Assembly (NCBI RefSeq): GCF_900155985.1
Contig: NZ_FTMA01000008.1
Location: 107,628-171,627, forward strand
DNA from: Maribacter ulvicola
GTDB taxonomy: Bacteria; Bacteroidota; Bacteroidia; Flavobacteriales; Flavobacteriaceae
DNA: 64,000 nucleotides
Direction of reading: 5' to 3'
Part shown: positions 18,273-26,710 of the stretch, one piece after another
How the letters are laid out: each line of letters begins with the position of its first letter
Position numbering within the stretch: position 1 is the first letter of the stretch
Position numbers and translations under genes: made by a program
Notes under the pieces: generated by a model
The model's input: only the letters and a program-made list of their open reading frames with translations
Databases searched by the model: none
What the model was told of the DNA's origin: nothing

Positions 18273-20063
18273 TTAGTTGATACTGTCATTAGTATTGACC
18301 TTTACGCCGTTTTGATCCAACTTCATTTTAAACGATTCTCCATTATCGTTAACGTCAATGTCAATACCATTTTCGTTGATGATGATTTTACCTTTATCAC
18401 CATTATCGTTGATATTGATATCTATACCATTTTCGTTGATATTGATGCGGTTAGAGCTGTTGTCATCCTCATCTTCCATTTCAACGAACTCAGGGCAATC
18501 TTGACATTCAAGCTCTCCGCTTTCGGTCATTTTCCAGATATAGCCTTCTAGACCTTCCACATCTCTATCCGTATTTACGGTTGTAATCCAATCCCTAGAA
18601 TTGGTCTGCTCATAAGTTAAAATGGTACTTACCGGCAAGAATATATTAACACGAACCTCTTGGTCTTTAAACTTAGGACCTTGTGTGGTCAAATAATCAT
18701 TAAAAGAGATAGAATTACCGTTTACTTCGTATTCATAAATAATCTGGCTAGCAATATCTTTGGCTTCCCTATTAGAAGGTCCGTCAGCCTCTTTTCTAAC
18801 TTGAACACGAACCAAGGTGTCTTTAGATTTACGAATACGGAATCTTACATCATCTGAAACCAAAACCTTATTACCAGCTTCATCGTAAGAAATAAAGGTA
18901 TCTCCCATGTGCATGTCTTTTTCATAGTCGTACTCATCTGTAGATACCAGTCTAATATTTAAGGTGTCACTTGGGCTCACCGTAGTAATCTCATGTTCAA
19001 CAGAAGTGCTACCTGTGTATGCGTGTGCTGCAGCTTCTCTAATCCCAAAGATGACCAAACATATAATAGATATCAGCCATAAGCCTAATAATGAGAATTT
19101 AGCAACACTACCAATAGACTTCAGGTTATTTACTAATATTTTTAATCCTAAGTACATTAAGAAGAAAAACGGAATACCGATAGCAAAAAATGCCAATAAC
19201 GATACTACCCAGATGGGTAAGTTGGTAGAGTTAACTACGTTATAGAAATCAATACCGGGTACATGAATGATATCTAAAATACCAACAGTGAACATACCAA
19301 CAAAAAGGCCTATTAAAGTAGTGGCGCCAATGATAACCAAAAGTATACCAATGAATTTTCCAAAAATCTTAAAAAGGAACATTACAATATCACCAAAGGT
19401 GTCAAAAATTGTTTTTCCTCCTTTTTTGACGGTGTCGCCTACTTTTTCATAGTCCACACTTTTTACACGATCCGCTACGTCATCAAAACCCTCTTTAACT
19501 TTACGCTCAATATTGCTGATATTGACTGTTTCTCCGCTCATATCTAATTTCTGTGCGGTTGTTTTCGCTTCTGGAATAAGTATCCACAGAAGACCATAGA
19601 TAAAGATGAATCCGCCCCAAGTGAAAATGGTCAAGAAAATCCAAAGTAAACGAATCCATAATGGATCAATACCAAAGTAATGTGCTAATCCGGCGGAAAC
19701 TCCGGCAACATATTTCTTTTCGGTATCCCTATATAATTTCTTTACTCTTTCCTTTGTATAAGCAGACTTGGCTTTAGGCTCATCTTCAAATATGTCCTCA
19801 TCTACCATATAATCTTCTGGTTGCCCCATTATAGCGATAACTTCATCTACTTCTTTTTGAGTGATAACCTGTCTTTCATTCTCTAATTTATCATGAAAAA
19901 GTTCGGCTATACGAGCTTCTATATCTGCAATGATTTCATCGCTGCCAGGTGTGTTGGCAAAAGAACGTTTTACAGATTCTAAATACCTACGCATTATATT
20001 GTATGCCTCTTCGTCTATATGGAAGAGCATGTTCGCTAAATTTATATTTACTGTTTTGTTCAT
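18273..20063 (-). CDS. PspC-domain membrane protein
   Basis: The 596-residue protein begins with a cytoplasmic helical part (1-100), a PspC domain (about 108-165, KKYVAGVSAGLAHYFGIDPLWIRLLW), and several further membrane helices (about 230-350). A large extracytoplasmic C-terminal region ends in tandem repeats with the unit INENGIDI-NDNG (about residues 535-590). PspC domains take part in envelope stress response. It starts 2 nt after the PadR gene and is followed by the GIN-domain gene, so it is part of one operon. Confidence 0.9.
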   Translation of the reverse strand: MNKTVNINLANMLFHIDEEAYNIMRRYLESVKRSFANTPGSDEIIADIEARIAELFHDKLENERQVITQKEVDEVIAIMGQPEDYMVDEDIFEDEPKAKSAYTKERVKKLYRDTEKKYVAGVSAGLAHYFGIDPLWIRLLWIFLTIFTWGGFIFIYGLLWILIPEAKTTAQKLDMSGETVNISNIERKVKEGFDDVADRVKSVDYEKVGDTVKKGGKTIFDTFGDIVMFLFKIFGKFIGILLVIIGATTLIGLFVGMFTVGILDIIHVPGIDFYNVVNSTNLPIWVVSLLAFFAIGIPFFFLMYLGLKILVNNLKSIGSVAKFSLLGLWLISIICLVIFGIREAAAHAYTGSTSVEHEITTVSPSDTLNIRLVSTDEYDYEKDMHMGDTFISYDEAGNKVLVSDDVRFRIRKSKDTLVRVQVRKEADGPSNREAKDIASQIIYEYEVNGNSISFNDYLTTQGPKFKDQEVRVNIFLPVSTILTYEQTNSRDWITTVNTDRDVEGLEGYIWKMTESGELECQDCPEFVEMEDEDDNSSNRININENGIDININDNGDKGKIIINENGIDIDVNDNGESFKMKLDQNGVKVNTNDSIN

Positions 20064-20065
20064 GA

Positions 20066-20401
20066 TTAGCTGTTTTTTGAGTTGGTTACCAGGTTGGTGG
20101 CTTTTCTTAATTCATCCCAAGTGGTATCTAATTCTTTAAGGAATATTTTACCTGTCTCGGTTAACGTGTAATATTTTCTTGGTGGTCCAGAAGTAGATTC
20201 TTCCCAACGGTAGTTCAGAAGTCCTGCATTCTTTAACCTGGTCAATAGCGGATAAATAGTACCTTCCACTACAAGCATTTTCGCATCTTTAAGCGTCCCT
20301 AAGATTTCAGAAGCATATTTATCATGACCATTTAAAATGGACAGGATGCAATACTCCAAAACCCCTTTACGCATTTGTGCTTTTGTATTTTCTACATTCA
20401 T
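20066..20401 (-). CDS. PadR-family transcriptional regulator
   Basis: The 111-residue winged-helix protein contains QMRKGVLEYCILSILN, the recognition segment VVEGTIYPLLTRLKNAGLL and the wing STSGPPRKYYTLTETG, all typical of the PadR family. The frame is open further upstream to 20470, but MNVENTKAQMRKG at 20401 is the usual family start and the extra residues are unlike the family. It precedes the PspC gene by 2 nt. A palindrome at 21166-21186 is a candidate operator, so autoregulation is plausible. Confidence 0.92.
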   Translation of the reverse strand: MNVENTKAQMRKGVLEYCILSILNGHDKYASEILGTLKDAKMLVVEGTIYPLLTRLKNAGLLNYRWEESTSGPPRKYYTLTETGKIFLKELDTTWDELRKATNLVTNSKNS

Positions 20402-20582
20402 AATCTCTTTTTGCTTTTTATGCAGCCCCTCTTTTGGAGGGGATTGCTCCATTGTCTCTGTTGTCTGCATAGGTTAACTGTTCGTTTTTTGTTTGATGAA
20501 TAAACATCCTGATTGATTTTTTTTTGATTGATTAATAAACGCTTAGGGTGTGATGAATACCCAATATATATAACTGATAATG

Positions 20583-21065
20583 TTATTTAATAAACTTTAT
20601 AGTCAAGGGATACTCAAATACTTCCCCTTCATTTGTCTTTATAGTTGCTAAAATGGTATAGACGATATTGATGATAAATAAGGCTGATTGTGCAAGGCCC
20701 AAAAGTGCCACAGGAACCATCCACGGACCAAAAAAATCATCGATATTAAAATTAAAATTGATGCTGTTGAAACTATGTACGTTGACTAATCCGAAATTAT
20801 TAAAGTCAAATATATTAGGTAAAAACCCGCCTAGGAAAAATGGAATGCTTACCATACCTACAAGGATAGAGTAGAGTAGTATGCTAATTTGAAAGTTCAA
20901 TGCTTGTTTGCCATTGTGGTCTACAAATTCATATTCTTTCTTATTGGCAGTCCATAGAACTAAGGGAATGATAAAGTTGCCGAAGGGCATAAAGAACTTA
21001 GAAAACGTACTTGCATGTATAAGTGCAGAGAGGTTTCTTTCGTGTTTTGTTACTGATTCTGTCAT
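20583..21065 (-). CDS. DUF4870 (Tic20-like) membrane protein
   Basis: The ATG at 21065 gives 160 residues beginning MTESVTKHERNLSAL; the upstream ATG at 21098 adds 11 unlikely residues. The protein has about four membrane helices and the DUF4870 features FGNFIIPLVLW, ANKKEYEFVDHNGKQALNFQ. The function of the family is unknown. It is the first gene of the minus-strand run leading to PadR, PspC and GIN genes, 181 bp before the PadR start. Confidence 0.85.
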   Translation of the reverse strand: MTESVTKHERNLSALIHASTFSKFFMPFGNFIIPLVLWTANKKEYEFVDHNGKQALNFQISILLYSILVGMVSIPFFLGGFLPNIFDFNNFGLVNVHSFNSINFNFNIDDFFGPWMVPVALLGLAQSALFIINIVYTILATIKTNEGEVFEYPLTIKFIK

Positions 21066-21144
21066 GATGTATTCGTTGATGATGATGATTGATTTCAATA
21101 CTGTGTAAAAGCCAATTACTTTGATTACCTATTAACTTCTTATG

Positions 21145-21186
21145 CAAATATATGGCTAAAAACAGGTACTATGTAACACATAGTAC
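21145..21186 (-). promoter_or_regulatory. Promoter-like site overlapped by a perfect palindrome (candidate PadR operator)
   Basis: On the minus strand TATATTTG (complement of 21145-21152) matches the Bacteroidota -7 consensus TAnnTTTG. Where the -33 element should lie there is a perfect inverted repeat, GTACTATGT (21166-21174), AAC, ACATAGTAC (21178-21186). It contains the ATGT...ACAT half-sites often seen in PadR-family operators, although with a short spacer. A bound dimer would cover the -33 region of the DUF4870-PadR-PspC-GIN unit. Assignment to PadR is inference. Confidence 0.55.
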
Positions 21187-21258
21187 TAATATTTAACATA
21201 TTTTTAACATTTTAGAATGGTATAAATATTGATTATTTTTAACAAAACAATAGATAGT

Positions 21259-21720
21259 ATGGCGGTAACAGCTAGTAAATTCAATATGTTCTCGTTTTTT
21301 AAGCTACCAGCTGCATGGTGGTGCGGGGTACGTTTAAGAGAAATTGATAAAAAGAGGTCTGTTGTTACGGTAAGGCACAGGTGGGTTAATCAGAACCCAT
21401 TTAATTCCATGTTTTGGGCTGTGCAAGGTATGGCGGCAGAATTGACAACAGGCGCTTTAATGATAGACCAAATTGAAGCTACCGGTAAGAAAATTTCCAT
21501 GTTGGTAGCTAATAACAATGCTAATTTTTCAAAGAAAGCAACCGGAAAAATAACCTTTACTTGCGAAGATGGTCATTTAATAAAGGAAGCTTTAGATAAA
21601 ACTATACAAACCGGAGAGGGACAAACCATTTGGATGAAATCGGTTGGTATAAATGAAGCTGGCGTAGTGGTAAGTACCTTTAATTTTGAGTGGACTGTGA
21701 GGTTGAAGCAGAAAAAATAG
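21259..21720 (+). CDS. DUF4442 (hotdog-fold, thioesterase-like) protein
   Basis: The ATG at 21259 gives a 153-residue protein; the frame also opens from a TTG at 21229, which is less likely. The sequence, with RHRWVNQNPFNSMFWAVQGMAAELTTG followed by a beta-rich half, resembles DUF4442 proteins of the hotdog superfamily, many of which act on acyl-CoA or acyl-ACP. No catalytic residue can be assigned from sequence alone. It is divergent from the DUF4870 gene and precedes a small membrane protein by 5 nt. Confidence 0.7.
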   Translation: MAVTASKFNMFSFFKLPAAWWCGVRLREIDKKRSVVTVRHRWVNQNPFNSMFWAVQGMAAELTTGALMIDQIEATGKKISMLVANNNANFSKKATGKITFTCEDGHLIKEALDKTIQTGEGQTIWMKSVGINEAGVVVSTFNFEWTVRLKQKK

Positions 21721-21725
21721 TTACA

Positions 21726-22235
21726 ATGAGAGAAAGGGTACAGTTTAAGGAAACTCAAAAATTTACACAGTGGTGGTTGTGGTTGATTATTCTTGCACCA
21801 ATAGTTTTAGCAGTTTTTAATATAATAAGTAGTGTTCTATATGTATTTGGTGGATACTCTCCCGAGGGTTCAGGTAATGTCAGTATATCTTGGATATCAG
21901 GTAGAGTATCAATTTTTCAATTCATATTCATACTAATCTATATCCTTACAATTTTATTTTTGGCATTATCTAAACTTAAAGTTGTCGTCTTAAACAATGA
22001 AATTAAGATTCGTCATCTACTATTTTTTAAAAAAGTGATTGGTTTAAATGATATATCGAATTATCAAATAACCAATTATGATTTTGTAGGTTATGGTATC
22101 AGAAAAACTAAAAAGTACGGTACGGTCTATAATGTAAAGGGTAAAGAAGGAGTCTCCATAATATTAAATAATGGTAAGAAATACCTTATTGGCTCACAAA
22201 AGCCAGAACAATTATTAAAATCTCTTTCAAAATAA
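21726..22235 (+). CDS. Small membrane protein with PH-like domain
   Basis: The ATG at 21726 gives 169 residues; a longer frame starting inside the DUF4442 gene is out of its frame and unlikely. There are two membrane helices (about 16-38 and 60-82) followed by a soluble beta-rich part with KVVVLNNEIKIRHL and a later SIILNNGKKYLIGSQKPEQLLKSL, a pattern seen in bacterial PH-domain membrane proteins. The function is unknown. Confidence 0.65.
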   Translation: MRERVQFKETQKFTQWWLWLIILAPIVLAVFNIISSVLYVFGGYSPEGSGNVSISWISGRVSIFQFIFILIYILTILFLALSKLKVVVLNNEIKIRHLLFFKKVIGLNDISNYQITNYDFVGYGIRKTKKYGTVYNVKGKEGVSIILNNGKKYLIGSQKPEQLLKSLSK

Positions 22236-22302
22236 TAAGGCTTAGCTGTAACAAAAGGTTCTTTTCATCAACTTATAAGCATCAATCAAAAACAATATAC
22301 AA

Positions 22303-23100
22303 ATGAACGCGCACGAAATAGATTACGAGATTTTTGGGGAAGAAATGCAATACGTTGAAATAGAGCTAGACCCGCAAGAGGCAGTTGTAGCCGAAGCAGG
22401 AAGCTTTATGATGATGGATACCGGTATTAAAATGAATACCATTTTTGGTGACGGTAGCAACCAGGACAATAGCGTTTTAGGGAAAATTTTCTCTGCCGGT
22501 AAAAGAATGTTAACGGGTGAAAGTTTGTTCATGACGGCATTTTTAAATATAGGTCAGGGTAAAAAGCAAGTAAGTTTTGCTTCTCCGTATCCTGGAAAAA
22601 TTTTGCCTATTGACCTTTCTGAAATGGGCGGTCGTTTCATTTGTCAGAAAGATGCCTTTTTATGTGCGGCGAAGGGAGTTTCTGTAGGTATAGAATTTTC
22701 AAAGAAATTAGGTCGCGGACTCTTTGGTGGTGAGGGTTTTATCATGCAAAAATTAGAAGGAGACGGAATGGCATTTGTTCATGCCGGTGGTACATTGGCT
22801 AAAAAGACATTGGCTCCCGGAGAGGTTATAAAAGTAGATACCGGCTGTATTGTAGGGTTTACCAAAGAAGTAGACTATGATATTGAATTTGTTGGCGGAA
22901 TTAGAAATACCGTTTTTGGCGGAGAAGGTTTATTCTTCGCAACCTTACGCGGACCAGGCACCGTTTACATTCAATCCTTACCATTCAGTCGTTTGGCAGG
23001 TAGAGTATTAGCATCTATACCTAGAGGAGGAAAAGATAAAGGAGAAGGTAGTATTCTTGGTACTTTAGGCGATATTGTTGGAGGAGATAATCGGTTTTAA
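22303..23100 (+). CDS. AIM24/TIGR00266-family protein
   Basis: The 265-residue protein has the features of the TIGR00266/AIM24 family: [22 protein letters not shown] near the start, glycine-rich strands, the phrase [14 protein letters not shown], and [26 protein letters not shown] in the second half. The family forms a beta-structured fold of uncertain function; its yeast relative is mitochondrial. No signal peptide is present, so it is cytoplasmic. An inverted, heptamer-like repeat follows the gene. Confidence 0.88.
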   Translation: MNAHEIDYEIFGEEMQYVEIELDPQEAVVAEAGSFMMMDTGIKMNTIFGDGSNQDNSVLGKIFSAGKRMLTGESLFMTAFLNIGQGKKQVSFASPYPGKILPIDLSEMGGRFICQKDAFLCAAKGVSVGIEFSKKLGRGLFGGEGFIMQKLEGDGMAFVHAGGTLAKKTLAPGEVIKVDTGCIVGFTKEVDYDIEFVGGIRNTVFGGEGLFFATLRGPGTVYIQSLPFSRLAGRVLASIPRGGKDKGEGSILGTLGDIVGGDNRF

Positions 23101-23105
23101 AAATA

Positions 23106-23200
23106 AAATATAACTCAAGTTCAAGGGTCAAGCTCAAATTCAAAAAAAGCATAAATCATTTTGTATTTGAACTTGAAACTTGAGTTTGAACTTGAAAAAA
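23106..23200. repeat. Degenerate 7-nt-period inverted repeat
   Basis: A run of CAAG/TCAA-rich units (for example CTCAAGTTCAAG) at about 23112-23140 is mirrored at 23160-23198 by TTGAACTTGAAACTTGAG-type units. Each arm advances roughly 7 nt per unit, and the two arms are reverse complements with mismatches, so the transcript can fold into a long hairpin. It lies between the AIM24 gene and the DUF2461 gene. Confidence 0.6.
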
Positions 23201-23854
23201 ATGAGTTTCAAAAATCAAATAGAATTTCTCAAAGAATTACAAAAAAATAATACTAAAGAATGGATGGATGCCAATCGTAAATGGTACCACCAAGTTCGTG
23301 ATGAGTATATTGATTGGCTCAATAGTATGAATAGAAGACTATCTGTTATTGATGATGAATACTATGATACGCCCGGTAAAAAGGGCATAAATCGTATTAA
23401 TAATAATCTAATGTTTCATCCCAATAAACCGGTGTATAAAGACCATTTTGGAGCGGGATTTGACAAGAAGCCAAAAACGGCAGACTTCTATTTTGAACTG
23501 GGAATTGACCGTTGTGTTTTCGCAGGCGGATTATGGAGACCGGAGTCAAAAGTTTTACGCAGCATTCGCGATGCCATTGATTATGACGGAGAGGAATTAG
23601 AGAAAATCTTAAATAAAAAAACGTTCAAAAGTCGTTTCGGAAATCTTTATGAAGATGTCAAATTAACGAATGCACCTAAAGGCTTTGCTAAAGATCATCA
23701 ACATATAGCATTACTCAAAAATAAAACCTTTGCCGTATTCCAAGAATTTGATACTAAGGAAACCAACAAGTCTAATTTTGATGAAGAGTTAATAAACGCC
23801 TATCAAGAAATGCTTCCGTTTAGGCGTTATTTGAATAAAGCGATTACCGTTTAA
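23201..23854 (+). CDS. DUF2461 family protein
   Basis: The 217-residue protein from the ATG at 23201 (a TTG at 23180 lies within the repeat and is unlikely) begins SFKNQIEFLKELQKNNTKEW and contains HPNKPVYKDHFGAG and GGLWRPESKVLRSIRDAI, typical of the DUF2461/TIGR02453 family. The family is widespread and cytoplasmic; its function is unknown. It converges with the M81 peptidase gene, the two stop codons abutting. Confidence 0.88.
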   Translation: MSFKNQIEFLKELQKNNTKEWMDANRKWYHQVRDEYIDWLNSMNRRLSVIDDEYYDTPGKKGINRINNNLMFHPNKPVYKDHFGAGFDKKPKTADFYFELGIDRCVFAGGLWRPESKVLRSIRDAIDYDGEELEKILNKKTFKSRFGNLYEDVKLTNAPKGFAKDHQHIALLKNKTFAVFQEFDTKETNKSNFDEELINAYQEMLPFRRYLNKAITV

Positions 23855-25423
23855 TTAGTTTACATCTGAAGCCGGAATCCACCTTGGTGTTAAATCTGGC
23901 TGTGTCATTAAACTATCTAATGGAAACATAGGTCTTTTAATTCTTTTGTATCCTAATCTATTTAAATCTTGGTCCACTCCACCAGGAGTAAGCGCCATGG
24001 TCCAATCGCCGCGCATATCGTACAACTCGGGTACTAGGTAGCCAATTTTTACAACTACGATATCAGCGTTTTTGGGATCTAAGCCTAGATTGGTGAAATC
24101 ACTAAGATGATGATAAGGCTTCCTCTTTTTAGTTACGATGACATCAATATTTCCAACTTTTACAACCACTTCTATTTCTGCGTTTACATCACCTTCTTTA
24201 ATGGCAGTAATAGTTCCTTCCAACAATAAAGGTCCAGAAAATCTATCATCTACTGCAGCTCCTGCCTTGGCTTTAATTTTACCGCCAACACCAATTTCCT
24301 TTGCCTTTGTCACAAATTCAGGTCCGGGAATAGAAGCATAGATTAAAGACTTTCCGTTTTTAGATGCAAACTCAGGTCTCGCTAATAACTGTTTTAAGGT
24401 CCATGTAACATCACCGGCTCCACCAGCAGTGGGGTTATCTCCCATGTCACTGATCATATAGGGCTTTTTGTTGCTAGCTAATGCCAGTTTTAAGCTTTCG
24501 TCCAAAGTCGTGGTAGGTGCAACAAATTCAAACTCATTACGTACATCCCAAAAACTTTGTGCTAATTTCTCGGCACCTTCAGCTACTTTTTCCTTATCAT
24601 CACCGGTTACCATAACAACTGCATGGTTACGTGGTTCATCTGCCCAAGCATAGCCGATCCAAATAGCGGCATCAATAACACCGTCTTGATCGGCAACTGT
24701 AGGTACTTTAGCATAAAGGCTTTTACCAGGTTCTATACGTGTACTCGTTTTTTCTCCGGGTAATAGAATTGGTACAGGAACCCACGCTTTAAAAGCAGGT
24801 TTCCCTTTACCGTTTTCTAATCGATCAATTAAATTGGTGACGGCTCTCTTTTTAGATTCAATGGCATCTTCATGCGGTGCCATTCTATAACAAGTAATTA
24901 AATCGGTATGTTTTGCTAAACGTTCAGACACATTTCCGTGTAAATCCATTGAAGTAGAAATCAAAATGTCATTACCAAGTACTTTACGAATACGAGCAAT
25001 GAAATCACCTTCTGGATCATCTAAACCAACAACGCTCATTGCGCCATGAATATCAAAGAAGAGTCCGTCATACGGCTTGTTTTCCTCTAATAATTTTAAA
25101 CTTTTAGTCACCAAAGACTCATAAGCTTCACGGGTTACTGTACCGCCAGGTAATGATTTTCCAACAAGCGTAGGTACCCATTCAGCTCTTTTTCTATTTA
25201 AAGAGTCTGGTTGTAAAAATGGATATCTAGAAAAAACAGAATCACCCACTTTTGCATGAAATGCTTCTTCTGTAGAAAGGGCAGGAGAGAAGGTGCTACT
25301 TTCAATACCTAAACCTGCAATGCCAATTCTTGGTAATTGTTTGTTTATTTTAGAAGCCTGATCATCTTTACAGGAAGTTGCACAAATTAAAAGTAAAATG
25401 GCGTAAGCGAAAAATTGTCTCAA
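23855..25423 (-). CDS. M81-family metallopeptidase-like lipoprotein (MlrC-like)
   Basis: The 522-residue protein resembles microcystinase C (MlrC): GIAGLGIESSTFSP near the start, the metal-binding segments DIHGAM and STSMDLHGNVS, the PHED motif and the glycine-rich ISDMGDNPTAGGAGDVTW in the second half. MlrC-type proteins are Zn enzymes that cleave small linear peptides. The signal peptide ends ATSC (C18) followed by KDDQ, so this is a lipoprotein, probably surface or periplasm facing. The natural substrate here is unknown. Confidence 0.88.
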   Translation of the reverse strand: MRQFFAYAILLLICATSCKDDQASKINKQLPRIGIAGLGIESSTFSPALSTEEAFHAKVGDSVFSRYPFLQPDSLNRKRAEWVPTLVGKSLPGGTVTREAYESLVTKSLKLLEENKPYDGLFFDIHGAMSVVGLDDPEGDFIARIRKVLGNDILISTSMDLHGNVSERLAKHTDLITCYRMAPHEDAIESKKRAVTNLIDRLENGKGKPAFKAWVPVPILLPGEKTSTRIEPGKSLYAKVPTVADQDGVIDAAIWIGYAWADEPRNHAVVMVTGDDKEKVAEGAEKLAQSFWDVRNEFEFVAPTTTLDESLKLALASNKKPYMISDMGDNPTAGGAGDVTWTLKQLLARPEFASKNGKSLIYASIPGPEFVTKAKEIGVGGKIKAKAGAAVDDRFSGPLLLEGTITAIKEGDVNAEIEVVVKVGNIDVIVTKKRKPYHHLSDFTNLGLDPKNADIVVVKIGYLVPELYDMRGDWTMALTPGGVDQDLNRLGYKRIKRPMFPLDSLMTQPDLTPRWIPASDVN

Positions 25424-25558
25424 AGTACTTGGAGTTTATGTTAGTACTGAAAAGATAGATAAAAAGAGTTTAAATGTGCAAGTGTTTTTGCTAGATGACA
25501 TTTTTAAAGCCATTAAAGTAAACGTATAGAATACTGCACTAATTTGTTTACAAATTAC

Positions 25559-26185
25559 ATGACGCTAGTTTATCTTTATAATCAAATATTAAATTTAATC
25601 GAATTGAAAAATGGAAGCATAAAAGAGGTAGAAAAAAAAGTGTTGTCAGATAATTGGTATACACTCAATAAATATACTTTTAAGTATCAACGAACAGATG
25701 GTACATGGGAAAAACAAGAGCGTGAAGCATATGATAGAGGTAATGGCGCTGCAATTTTACTTTATAATTCTAAAAAGGGTACTGTTGTTCTTACAAGGCA
25801 ATTTAGAATGCCAACGTATGTTAATGGGAATGAAGGCGGAATGATGATAGAGGTCTGTGCCGGACTCCTAGATGGCGATAACCCTGCTGATTGCGTACGT
25901 AAGGAAACAGAGGAGGAAACAGGCTATAAAATTAGTAAAGTACAAAAGGTGTTCAAAACCTATATGTCCCCAGGTTCGGTAACTGAAATATTGTATCTTT
26001 TTGTGGGTGAATATGATGAAAGTATGAAGGTAAGCGATGGTGGTGGTGCCGAAAATGAAACCGAAAACATAGAGGTGTTGGAGCTAGATTTTAACGAAGC
26101 TATGAAGATGGTAGCCAGTGGAGAGATTAAAGATGCCAAAACAATTATATTGCTACAACGCGCAAAAATGAATGCGTTAGTTTAA
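25559..26185 (+). CDS. nudK: NudK-like NUDIX hydrolase
   Basis: The protein resembles GDP-mannose pyrophosphatase NudK over nearly its whole length: REAYDRGNGAAILLYN, VVLTRQFRMPTYVNGNE, the NUDIX segment CAGLLDGDNP-CVRKETEEETGY, then YMSPGSVTE and the C-terminal EIKDAKTIILL. Family members split nucleoside diphosphate sugars such as GDP-mannose. The start is uncertain: ATG at 25559 gives 208 residues, a TTG at 25544 adds five, and a TTG at 25604 would give a length like the E. coli protein. MsrA follows directly. Confidence 0.82.
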   Translation: MTLVYLYNQILNLIELKNGSIKEVEKKVLSDNWYTLNKYTFKYQRTDGTWEKQEREAYDRGNGAAILLYNSKKGTVVLTRQFRMPTYVNGNEGGMMIEVCAGLLDGDNPADCVRKETEEETGYKISKVQKVFKTYMSPGSVTEILYLFVGEYDESMKVSDGGGAENETENIEVLELDFNEAMKMVASGEIKDAKTIILLQRAKMNALV

Positions 26186-26707
26186 ATGCTGATTTCCGAC
26201 TATAAGAATATGGAAAACGTCTATAAAGTGGGGTTTGGTGGTGGCTGTCATTGGTGTACCGAAGCTGTTTTTATGTCACTTAACGGTGTCAAAAAAGTAG
26301 AACAAGGTTTTATTGCCCCAACTAAAAACCTGATAGATTTTTCTGAAGCTGTAATTGTTCATTTTAATCCTAATGTTATAACGTTGAAAGATTTAGTTGC
26401 TATTCATTTAGATACCCATAGAAGTACCAAAAATCATTCTATGCGAGCTAAATACCGATCTGCAATCTATTATTTTGAACAAGCAAATAAAGTTGTTTTA
26501 CAGCATATTATGAAAGAGATACAGCAAGACTTTAAGTCGCCGTTAGTTACCAAAATACTGCCATTTGGGGTATTTAAGCCATCTGAAGAACGATTTCAAA
26601 ATTATTATTTTAACGATACGGAGAAGCCCTTTTGTAAAACCCATATTTCTCCCAAAATTAAGATGCTAAAAGAGAAATATGCTAAACACCTGTCAACAAT
26701 AGTGTAA
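26186..26707 (+). CDS. msrA: Peptide methionine sulfoxide reductase MsrA
   Basis: The 173-residue protein carries the MsrA active-site segment GGGCHWCTEAVF with the catalytic C21; the usual F of GCFWC is H. Further family features are the later HLDTHRSTKNHSM and YRSAIYYF. It reduces methionine-S-sulfoxide in oxidised proteins. The ATG follows the stop of the NUDIX gene with no gap, so the two are one transcription unit; ATG at 26210 is an alternative start. Confidence 0.87.
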   Translation: MLISDYKNMENVYKVGFGGGCHWCTEAVFMSLNGVKKVEQGFIAPTKNLIDFSEAVIVHFNPNVITLKDLVAIHLDTHRSTKNHSMRAKYRSAIYYFEQANKVVLQHIMKEIQQDFKSPLVTKILPFGVFKPSEERFQNYYFNDTEKPFCKTHISPKIKMLKEKYAKHLSTIV

Positions 26708-26710
26708 TGA

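Noticed and set aside
25559..26185. Loss of catalytic residues in the NUDIX box
   Set aside because: The box deviates from the general consensus, but it follows the same variant as NudK proteins (KE in place of RE), so it does not indicate inactivity.
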